DNA of 64,000 bases from Triops longicaudatus (lineage: Eukaryota; Arthropoda; Branchiopoda; Notostraca; Triopsidae): assembly GCA_022885665.1 (NCBI GenBank), contig JAGQDJ010000031.1, positions 806,001 to 870,000 of the forward strand, read 5' to 3'. Positions 26,801 to 37,000 of the stretch are shown in pieces (within the stretch, counting starts at the first letter, position 1; each line of letters starts with the position of its first letter). The position numbers and the translations under genes are program-made. The notes beneath the pieces were generated by a model, which was not told where the DNA came from, ran no database searches, and saw nothing but the letters and a program-made list of their open reading frames with translations.

Positions 26801-29677
26801 CCGTCGATCCTGGAGCTGAGGCACGGTCTTCGGCGGTAGCTGCTTATAAAGTACGCAATTGAGAGTCGCTACGTTGCTTTCCATTTATTTCTATATATTT
26901 GATTTATTTGTAGCTGTACTTCTTCTTTTAACTTTTGAGTTTGTGTTTTTTGAATGTAATAACTCTTAAGAATTGCATAATTTCTGCATAGCGATTGCAT
27001 GGCTTTAATTTTTTCACTGTTTTGTTATATCCAGGCAGCAGTGACTAAGTGGGAACGAGATTCATTGCAACAGAGCTGCAAAGCTTATTGTACTGCTCGG
27101 CAAGAAGTTTCCATGCTTATGTCGTTAAGGCACCCCTACGTCGTTTCTTTTCTGGGACTTTTACCTCATCCATTAGCATTAGTCCTTGAAGTGGCACCTC
27201 TAGGCGCTCTGGACCACCATTTGAAGCATTATAGACGATCTGGCGCAAAACTCTCACACTACACTATCCAAATTATTATACTACAAGTAAAATATGCGAA
27301 CTTCTTTAAGGCAAATGAAAGCTCGGATAGATTGTCTAACTTTCGAAACCTTTAGTTGGGAAAATCGTTGGAGTATTTACATCAGAATCATGTCATATAC
27401 CGGGATTTGAAATCCGAGAACGTTCTAGTGTGGCAGCTACCAAGCCCGGGTACGAATACAGAACTGGCAAGTGATGTACTCGTAAAACTGGGTGACTACG
27501 GGATCAGTCGAGTCGCTTTACCATCGGGCACCAAAGGCTTTGGCGGCACGGAAGGTTTCATGGCTCCAGAAATGGTGCGTTATAACGGCGAGGAAGAGTA
27601 CACCAGTCAAGTGGACATCTTTTCGTTCGGAATGCTTCTCTACGAGCTTTTTACTTTAAGACAACCTTTCCAAGGTTACGACGCAGTTAAGGAAGTTGTT
27701 CTAGAAGGTGGGAGACCGCCTTTAACCGAGAAAGATACTGTGTACCCTGTCTCTATGTTGGACCTAATGGCGTTGTGTTGGAGCCAAAGCCCAAAAGATC
27801 GCCCCTCGGCGTCGCATATAGTTTCGGTCGCTTCAGCGCCCGAATTCACGCATTTGCTCGATGGAGTGCTGCTCTCGCAGTGTCAAGAACTGGTTGTAGC
27901 TGTAACGCGAGCTTTACACTACCCTGGTAACTATTCTCTACATTTTATTACCAATTTTCTAAGCACGTGATTTTTATTTCGCACAGATTCCAAGAATAGA
28001 ATACTCTCGTTTTATTCACAGTTTGACTTATTTTTATAGAAAACGTTGGAGGTGTTTGTTGGGAAATTTGGCTGGGTGGCCAATCCCCACGAGTCGATCT
28101 TTTGCTCAGTGAACCGGGAAGCATTCTAGAACACCATTCTTTAGCCATAGATACTTGTGGCCCGCCCATCACGGCAGCTTGTGTAGTAGGGGAGGACGCG
28201 ATTTGGTTGGGCGACTCTTTGGGTCAGATTCACGCCTTTTGGTAGTCTCTGTTTTTTTCCTTCAACGTGCCTCTTTTTAGATCTTTCCGTTTGTGTGGTT
28301 GTTAGTATGCGCAATTCTAACATCGTTTATTATGTTCGATATTTTTTTACTGTTTTGTCTAATATTTTACTCTATTTGTTTTGTTCCCAAGTACGAAATC
28401 GTACCGCTGTTTGTTCCGCTACTTGTTAGAAGACTCGTCCTCGCCGGTGAAGTCATTGATCGCCTTACCAAGTCTGGGCCGCGTAGCAGCAGCTTTAGGA
28501 AACGGCAGAATTTTCCTGTGCCGTAGTGACGTCATTCCGTCCACACCTACCGGTGGCGAAGGGACTTTCCTTATTACTGAACTTGGTACACCTACCTCAG
28601 GCGAATCTAATGAAGATGTCCGTTGTATGGCTGCGGTTGCCCGCAGAGAGTGAGTTTGACTTAATTAGAGATACTATTTCTGTTTTTATCTTTGCGGTAG
28701 CTAAAGAAGAGAAATTGTTTTGTGTCCGATGTGACACTGCTTTTTTTCACTTTTGTTTACTTATTGTGTGTGTCACTATTTTGTTATGTATATTTTCTTT
28801 TGAATCGTGAATACTTCCTTTTGAATCAATAATTGTATTATTGTTACCTCACCAATTGTTAATTGCTACTTATGTTAGGTCATTGGAGCTATGGTGCGGT
28901 CAGTCAGAAGCTAACATTTGCATTTTCGTTCTCAAAAACGGGATTGTGACGTCGCAAGAAGTCGTTAGCCACTTCCCATCTTCACTAGCTCCATTGCAAG
29001 TACTACACGTCACGGCAGCTCCTTTGTGTGACAAAACGGAACGGCTTGAGCACCAGGTCGAGATTTCTGATGATGATGATGATGGTGCAGAAGATGAAGA
29101 AGGTGTCGCTGTATGGTCCTATGTCCATCCCGGGTGTGTGGTGTATCGCTGGAACGTGGCTCAACGTGAAGTGGTTCATCGTCTCGATTGTTCGAAATTG
29201 GCACCTTGCTCCGAATCATTACAGTCCATCAGTATCGAAGAACACCTAAGCCCGGGCCGTTGCCAAGTAACTACCTTTTTGCAACTTTTGTCTTCATTAT
29301 AGCAAGAAAATGTTTTAAAAAAAGTAATAATAAATGTGCTAGAGAAATGTGACTAATATGATTTGGTATAGGTTCGCAGTCTGTGCGTTTTGTATCATCT
29401 GGTCTACATCGGAACTACATGGGGTTGCCTAGTCGTGGCTGACGCTGCTACTCTACGTCCCGTAACAGTATGTCGACCTTATGAAGCCGATTTACGTCTC
29501 ATTTTACCACTTATTGACACGCGAGACAACCACGAGCATCACGTGATGACCGTAGGACGGGGCTACCGTAGTCTCTTAACGCGGTTTGTGGGAACTCCGA
29601 CAAGCGACAGCAGCAATTTAGCTCCTTTACGTAAACCCTGTCACGCGTTGTTGTGGTCGACAAATCCTTGGGATTAA
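17822..29677 (+). CDS. LRRK1: Roco-family kinase with ankyrin, LRR, ROC, COR, kinase and C-terminal repeat domains (LRRK1-like)
   Basis: Thirty exons join in frame to about 2,509 residues (human LRRK1 about 2,015). Main exons: 17822-17878, 17959-18156, 18217-18382, 18551-18704, 18770-18914, 19242-19378, 19621-20997, 21072-21427, 21557-21741, 21808-21943, 22032-22303, 22360-22499, 22801-22945, 23289-23389, 23475-23614, 23779-24003, 24105-24227, 24378-24583, 24717-24840, 24925-25124, 25325-25697, 25804-26014, 26353-26527, 26644-26850, 27035-27286, 27356-27926, 28040-28241, 28392-28649, 28879-29266 and 29372-29677. Ankyrin repeats fill roughly residues 20-540 and leucine-rich repeats about 570-1010. 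The ROC GTPase has P-loop GLQGIGKTT near residue 1035, switch DFGGQKEYY and base-recognition THSD. The COR region is marked by PSGFWSRFMTRLL. The kinase has GRGAFGFV, VALK, YRDLKSEN, DYG (as in LRRK proteins) and APE, so it should be active. The last 380 residues resemble the WD40-like tail. The start ATG at 17822 is the least certain point. Confidence 0.94.
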
Positions 29678-30137
29678 ACTGGTTTTACACATTTAGTGAC
29701 GTTCGTTGAGATTCTTTTAACTGACTAGTCTTAATTACCCGTTCTTTTAAAAAAGGTGTAAATTTTTTATGTCTCCAGTGTACTTAATACATGACGGTGT
29801 AACTTTTGGCACTGACGGATAGAGAGATAAAGAAATTACTTCTGTTTTAAAGCGTTTCTGGGCAACCAGAGGTTATTGCACTTAGGGATCTAATGTAATC
29901 TTTCGATATCTGAGCTAAACCATGGTAACTTACCCTCAAACAAAAAGTTGAGCCTTGTCTTTCGTTTACGCAAGGGTTCACTTTCGGGTGCAGCATCCAC
30001 ATCGCATGTGCAGCAGGGGCAGTCTTTATCTCAACTGAGCTCAGACGATTTATTTCGATTCATGTATAAGATCCACAGGGAGGTTTTAGGTAGCAGATGG
30101 AATCCTGCGAAGCCGACCGAGAAGACGAGTCGGAGAA
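29678..30137. other. Gap between the LRRK1-like and RD3-like genes
   Basis: A frame is open from about 29948 to 30137 in a different phase from the RD3 coding exon and could be a 5' untranslated or alternative upstream exon. It shows no protein I recognise. Confidence 0.3.
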
Positions 30138-31266
30138 ATGCGTCCTTCGGGAAAAAGAATGATCTGGACGCCGAGGCTGAATTTGAGTGCTTTGCTCGTT
30201 ACGGAATTACAAGTGGCTGTGCAGCAATTACAGCGCCGTGGAGAAGATGTTGGAGCGGAACGGCGAGTTAATTATAGTTGGTTAATTAGCAGACCTGTTG
30301 AATGGCACGTACCAGCGAATGTCCTGGCGTTTATTGAACGAGTTTGTGCGCAAGTAAAGTTTCCACATTTCACTAATCAAACACATGTTTCTTGTTGAAC
30401 TTCGCCGTAAGCCCCTAAAATCCGTTTTACGTGGCTTTCTTTAAAAAAAATTCTTTCGCGACTTCGTCTACGAATCCTGTATTTCGGGTTTCGTTTCACG
30501 CAAAATGATCCCTTGTTAGAAGGGGGTTTACCGAATTCTACTATGATTCGGTCTCTTATTCCGTATTTATCTCATTTTTTCACACAATAGTGCTTTAATA
30601 GAGGCGTTAAACCTGTATTTAAAAACTTATGTGTAATAACAGTTTCCGATAGTTATTTCCGTGATAACCGATTACGAAATAATGTAGAAAAAGTACCCAA
30701 TCTCTTATAAGGCGTCTTTCTTGACTTAATCAGCGTTTCTTTCGAGTGTTTGCTCATTTACAGTAGCATTGGGAAGATCTGAATATGAATTGTGTATGGT
30801 GGAAAGTGTTCCAATAAATTTTTGGAATACGTTGTCTAATATTCGGACAAATAGTTTCAGGCTGAAGACATTTCGGTGATTGCGCATCGATTCAGGAGTC
30901 AGTTGGAGGACAAAACTTCGATAGATGCTATAGTCGATTGGATGAAGCAGGTGGCGGTGGATTACGCGGAGGAAAAAGAACGGATTTCTTTGTTAAGGTG
31001 AGCGTGTGCGTCACTATAGTGAGTTGATAACACAACTGTCTGCTTTCGTACCAAAAAATAGGCTCAACGTTGATCAACAAGGCAAGAGGAGGTTTAGCGT
31101 TGTTTACGTCAACCGGAATCGCGTGAATCCGAGGGATGCTAATCCTGCCATTCACCACGATCAAGGACTAAATTTACCCTCCTTCTTTCCTTTTTCGCGG
31201 CGTGCTAGCATGAACATAGCCCCGAGCGGTAATAATAACCCGGTCTTCTTAATCGAAGAAGTTTAA
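30138..31266 (+). CDS. RD3: RD3-like protein (retinal degeneration 3 family)
   Basis: Three exons, 30138-30353, 30861-30997 and 31062-31266, join in frame to 185 residues (human RD3 about 195). Recognition rests on the family hallmark VNYSWLISRP, matching the DYSWL motif of RD3, followed by a helix ending ERVCAQ. Then comes the conserved bundle IAHRFRSQLEDKTSIDAIVD and VDYAEEKERISLLR. An N-terminal helix (TELQVAVQQLQRRGEDV) corresponds to the first helix of RD3. In vertebrates RD3 binds and inhibits retinal guanylate cyclases and controls their trafficking; the function in an animal without such a retina is unknown. The start at 30138 is uncertain, because the same frame is open a short way upstream to an AG that could be an acceptor. 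The stop codon lies only 96 bases from the TRAPPC3 stop on the other strand. Confidence 0.78.
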
Positions 31267-31362
31267 AAATGCCAAGAGACGGATGTGCTTTTAATATACG
31301 AGTGTATTAGTTTGGTGGCAGGGTGGGGGAAAATACAAGGAATTAGGAATGATTCTCAAGTT

Positions 31363-32082
31363 TTAATCTTCGCCTGCTGGCATAGCGTCTTCTAATCGGC
31401 GAATGAATTTGATCCGAATTTCTGTATTTGTGTCTCCTTTCAACTGATCTTGAACGAACCAACAAGCCATTTCCAACTGCACCTGATTAATCCACACATT
31501 ATACAATCCCGGTTAGATACAATCAAAGGATTACCATTTCGCAAGCGCCGCGGATGGCACCGCAAATCATGTTGTTGTATTTTAATCCCGCTAAATGATC
31601 TGGCAGTTCTACGAATTCTGCAATCGGATTCTGGTCCAAAACGAGAGAAAATTCGTCGCCAGCGGAATTCCAGTTCGAGATACTTGGAGTAACGCTTAAA
31701 TAAAGCTTAAAAGCAGACTAAAGAGGGCAAGCATTCATTACATGAGGTTAAAAAGAAATATCTTTAGAAAGAGTACTTGAATTTTCTCAGACAGTTCTCT
31801 CAGATCTGCACATCTTGGGCTATTGGTTTTCGCTAAAAAGTCTTCAATTAATCTTAAACCTAGGTTGTAGCCAAGTCGGTCTAACTGTTTATTAACGTCT
31901 TCTACATTTTCATAGTCCTTAAAAAGCTGCGCAACCAATGAACCATAGGTTAACGTGAATAGCTCGGCATTCTAGAAATAGGGAAATAATTTTAATTAAT
32001 AAATAACGAAAATCACGTACATTGATGCTCAGGCGATTACCACTTTCTTTGGATCTGGAGCGCGCATTCCAGGGCGTGACAT
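31363..32082 (-). CDS. TRAPPC3: Trafficking protein particle complex subunit 3 (TRAPPC3/Bet3)
   Basis: Core subunit of the TRAPP tethering and Rab-GEF complexes, acting in ER-to-Golgi transport. Four exons on the minus strand, 32041-32082, 31777-31971, 31535-31717 and 31363-31482, give 179 residues against 180 in human. Diagnostic segments are NAELFTLTYGSLVAQLFKDY, DVNKQLDRLGYNLGLRLIED and IRIKFIRRLEDAMPAGE at the C-terminus. The palmitoylated cysteine of the family corresponds to the Cys in SPRCADLRE. The third intron is only 52 bases (31483-31534). Confidence 0.97.
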
Positions 32083-34021
32083 TATTAAATTTGATCAAGT
32101 TTTACCCAAATATTCTCCTCCCCTTTTACGTTAGCCGTCCGCGATCCAACAACAAACATAACCGACTGTTTTCTTTAATGCAGCTCTCTACTAGGTGGTA
32201 GCACTTATCGGTAGGTCGCTAAGAAAAATTAACATTAAGATTCACAAGATGTGCAGATCTAAGAGAACTAAAATAATTAAAATTCATAAAAATTAACAAT
32301 TACTTTTTCATACTCAACAGTTTGCAGTTTAGCGTGGATAAAAGAATCCTAGCATGACGTACTCAAATATATATGGAAATGCGGTAGATGTATCCCTACA
32401 GACCTTCGAGACTTCGTTCGTCCGCGAAAAATTAGGGAAAAATGTTGCTCGATTCTCTGAAAAGGCAAAGTATTGCATATAAAGGAATCCAGTTAATCGC
32501 ACCTCGGATAATGACAAGACCCGCTTAATTACGAGAAAATCTCAAGTCCCGTTTCACTCACAATTAAACGTAATGAAGAATAATTTCTGACTATGCTAAC
32601 TAGGTTAGTGACACGACTCGCATAAAAGCACATTATTGACATTCCCCATTGGATATTTGTCAATATTATTATTATTATTATTTTTACTCAACTAGTTTTT
32701 TCAGTGTGGTACAAATAGTCACCTCGGATAAACCTCAAACCGCTTAAATACAAGCCGACTGGATGGTCCCGGGGCCTTGCTATTAAGCGAGTTCCACTGT
32801 ATTTGGCTTTAACTCAGTTAAGTCCTCCTTACATGTAACGAATCCAGTTGGGGAAAACTACTACTCACTGAGTTTTTCAAAACACAGTAGATTACTGTGA
32901 AAATTTGAGTTTTTCTTAGGTTGAGTAACACACAGAATTGCTCTATTTAAAAATTTAATGCGCACTGGTTTTCTCGACTGAATTTGTCCATAATCAGAGA
33001 TCATTCATATTTAAACATTTAATATTGCGAATACAGGTAGCGTTACCTATGAGGAACTCCGTCACTTCTAGTTACCTCCTAATACCCCTTGGAGCGCTTT
33101 AATAGCTTTGTCATGTCACTTGGGAGTTCCCTCCTACTTAAACTCTGCGTGTTTTATTATATGTAGTGACCGCAGGGTGGGCGTGTTGTGTAGGAAATGT
33201 TTTGGAGTGGAATTTAAGGAAATTTGTGCGTGAATCAATGCTTGGTTTATGTATCCTAACTTTGAGTGAATACCTAAACAACTAAGGTAAACTATTACAG
33301 TATTCCTTTTTCTTGTAGCCGTCGTTTGGGTGGACGCCAAAACACCAAGAACTCAGCCGTGGCTTGTTTGTTTCTTTATGAACACACTCAAGCGCGTTTG
33401 GACTCTTTTATTGGGATTCTTTAGTTGATAACGTGCGTTTTGATAAGCGATAAGAGTAAACGATAAGTTCGAGCCAAAAACCTGTTGCCCGTCGTAATTT
33501 CCATTGATTGAACGCTGTCGTGTTGTTACGTCCATTGACACAAAATTAAACGCATTTTTTACATTGCAAACCTACATCAGTGTGGGATCATTCGATAGCG
33601 ACAATAGCCGTGACATTGTGCGGAGCTTAATTTGGCGGAAGAATATTGTTGCTAAGGTATTAATATGCGTGAAATGTCTTTAATTGTATCTTATCAAGTT
33701 CCCCTTCCTGGAAGTGAGCATTCGGAAAGGCCTATTTCCGTTCTACCGCAGCGTCTTTCTAAGATGATTAGATGGTTTTGTTGCTGCTTTCTTCTCATTG
33801 TTTTCGTCGTTCGTACTAAGTTGGCCAATGAATTGCGGACATATTTACGTTTCTTCTATCATCTTTCAGCTCGGAACTCGTTTCTCAACCTAGGAGACAC
33901 AGTTTTGAACCTAAACAATTTTTGTGTTCGTTGTTAAGAAGCTAAACCCGTATCTTCTGACCCTTTTTGCAGGATCTGTGTGGCAGTGATTTGTTTGTAG
34001 ATGAGTTACAAATTTTGAAGA
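32083..34021. other. Divergent gap between TRAPPC3 and WASF
   Basis: No conserved coding sequence. An AT-rich stretch contains a diverged pogo/Tigger-like segment (about 32480-32805) with internal CACCTCGGATAA blocks and a right end AAGCGAGTTCCACTGTA. An acceptor-like CAG just before 33973 suggests that WASF has a 5' untranslated exon further upstream and that 33973-34021 is leader. Confidence 0.4.
32480..32805. mobile_element. Degenerate pogo/Tigger-like element
   Basis: Two internal copies of CACCTCGGATAA (near 32500 and 32720) and the end ATTAAGCGAGTTCCACTGTA resemble the inverted-repeat style of pogo-like elements. No ORF is preserved. The left boundary cannot be set. Confidence 0.35.
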
Positions 34022-37000
34022 ATGCCGCTGCCGAAACGAGTGGTGTCCCCGGTGTTTGTGGCCCGGGATACTTTACCTCCCCATTTATCCCTGCCCAACG
34101 ACTTGGAAGGCGTTACGAATGGTACACTCGCCAATGTTATCCGTCAGTTATCCAGTTTTTCCCGCCATGCCGAAGATTTATTTGGCGAGCTAACTCGCCA
34201 CGCGCAGAATTTAAACGTTCGTTCGGCTCATTTGCAAGCCCGCATTGACCGGTTGGCGCAAAAAGTAACTCAGCTCGATAGCACGGTTGAGGAAGGTACG
34301 GAAAGCCCGTTTCTTCTTTTTTCATGAATTTCTTTAACCATTACTCTCGTTACCACATTCCTTTTCTAAATTTACGGTTTACGCTTGACCAAGCGTATCT
34401 CCTTTGGACTTGTTGGTTTTCGTACAATTTTGGACATGGTAATCTTCCCCCCCCCCTCTTTTTTCCAGTTTCTCTGCAAGATTTGCATCTGCGCAAAGCC
34501 TTCCGAAGTAGCACGGCGTTCGACCAACAAGTCTTCAGTCGAGAATCGTTACCAGCCGCGCTTAACGAAACGTATCGGCAATGTGACCGTCCGCCACCGC
34601 TGGAAAAGCTCAACTGCTATCGGTATGTTGCATTTTCACTTTCCAGCACGTACTGAGAATTCTGTGTAATCGGGACATGACTTATTGAGACGACAGATAT
34701 TTAGGAAATGATCCCAGATAAACCTTTAGGCTTAGAAAACAGACAAGAAACGAGACAAGAAGTCTCGCTATAACATACACCGCTTATAACGAACAATCGG
34801 CTGTTGTGTACAAGTCCAAATGTCTCGCTGAAATTAAAAGCCTTTATTCCAGTATTGGCTTTCTCGTACAATCGGCTTTAACGTACAAATTTTCTGTCCT
34901 CTGTGTACGTTGTAGCGATATTTTACTGTACTTTTTACTTTGTTTAGTGGAGACACGCTGCTTTCGTTTCTTGTTCGAATTAGCTGAAGTTTAGTGAATT
35001 CCGAACACAAAGCCACAGTATAGCAATCGTGGTACGAGTTGGATTTAAAACTAAAAAATAAAATCTACACCTTTTTGAAGGACAATATCAAGCTTGCTTT
35101 ACTTCCTATAAAAAGAATGAAAAATAGAAAAGAACGAATTGCACAAGGAAAAAGTTTTATCGATAAGGTCAGTACCCTTGCGTGCTAAAAGTAAAGGGAA
35201 AATCGAGGTTTATGCGTTTTCTGCAACAATGGGTATCTGAGAAACTGCAGAAACTTAGATAAAGATTGTTTTAGAAATTTAATGAATTCCTTCGTTCTCG
35301 AACGCGTTACGTCGTTTACGAATTTCGTGCTATTGTAATGTTCGTGAGTAAAAGTCCCGTTAAATTGAAAGTTCGTATATTCGCCTAAGGTTATCCAGAC
35401 CAGTGGTCAGTGCTTCGATTGTTGAGATTTGCTTTAAATAGGGAGTAACTGACCCAGTTCTCTGTAATGTATATTTTGAGCATCTGTCGTCGCCCAGTGA
35501 CCGCGTTTTGATGCGCTATTGGTTCGTCCCGGCCTACAACACGGTGCAACTACGTGAAGATAGTTTTGAGTTTAGTAGTCTTCATTCGTATTTCGGACAT
35601 GTCGTGTATACATTGCCATAGTGTGACTGGAAAAAAATCGGGTGATTGTGGATCTAATTCGTGTACTTCCAGTGGTCTTAGCCAGGAAAATTCGAATCTT
35701 CCATCTAGTGAACACGCCCCCAAGTGTTGGTTCGCAGGGGGAGTGTACTTTTGGGGTTCTTTGCCACCCAAACAGGATGATGAGTGGGAGTTTGGACTTG
35801 AAGACAAGGTCGCCACGCCCCCTGTGATTAAAGAACCCGAGTGGAGTGATTTGAATCCCAAATTCGTGGCATTTTTGAAAGAAAGGTTTCTTGCCACGCC
35901 CACTAAACCGCCTAGGCGAGTCAGACCATCAAGTGGTCTTGCTCCCTTGCCTCGCTTACAAGACCTAACGAGCATTAGTATTTGCACTAGTCAAACCACG
36001 CCCCTTCCAACCTCTGGGGGCGTGCTCTGTCTGCTACGCCGATTGGTGCAAAGCCTTTTCTCCTGTGCTTTACCTTATCAAAGGTTTTCACATTATCGTA
36101 CCTTCGTATGAACTTTCCCTCCGTAAATTAGTAGTTGAAGATTCTTCAAAAGCGTTAGATTTGAGTCTATTTTTTATTATTTTTTTCCCCGTTTTTCACC
36201 GAAATCTGTCCACTAGTAGTTTCATGACAGAATACGTTTTCTCAAAATATTATGAAGTATGATAACAGTACGCAATTAACTTGAAGTAACTTGAGATCTA
36301 ACAATCCAGTTCCATACGTAGAGCTGCTCGGATCAAATATAATGTTATTAGGGAATGTGTGAAACGTGAAAATTAGTTTTAGGCTACGTGTGGGAAACGA
36401 GATCGAGCGGTGTTCATAAAAGCAGCTCAATGAGCACAATTTGTATATTATCATTTGTTATGCTCTACCTCCACCGCTTTTCTTTAAGTTTTAGTTATAG
36501 TATAGTCATTGTTAGGAAAGCGTTATTTAAATATTCTTATATACCTGCCTCACATTAAAAAAAAAAAACTTCAGAATGCACATGTTGCCAACACGGATGT
36601 AAGAAACTCGCCTGTCGTGTTCTTGTGTCTGTTACATCTGGTTCGACTGCACCGAAAATTCGATCGGTTGTTCAGGGGATGGTTCGTAGAGTCTTTGTGA
36701 TGGGCTGTGTCAGGTCATTAAAACTGATTTAATGAGCTTTCGATTGTAAATTGAGAACAAGTATTCGTACCCATTAAAGAATGAGTATAACGTAGCCTTA
36801 AGTGTTATATTCTGCCACTATATTGTGATGGTTTTTGCGTCAAGTTTGACTTTAGCGCCAATGAATCATTGTTGTGAACACTTGCAAGGGTAAAGCCAGA
36901 TGTGGCCCTTTAAAATTAACTTGAGCTGCTGGTAAATTTGATTAAGTTAGTAGATATTTTATTCCTTTTATTATTTTGGCTTTGCAGTGATGATGGAAGA

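Noticed and set aside
33665..33937. 90-codon plus-strand frame upstream of WASF
   Set aside because: Lies in the presumed 5' untranslated or intron region; WASF starts normally at 34022 with the family N-terminus.
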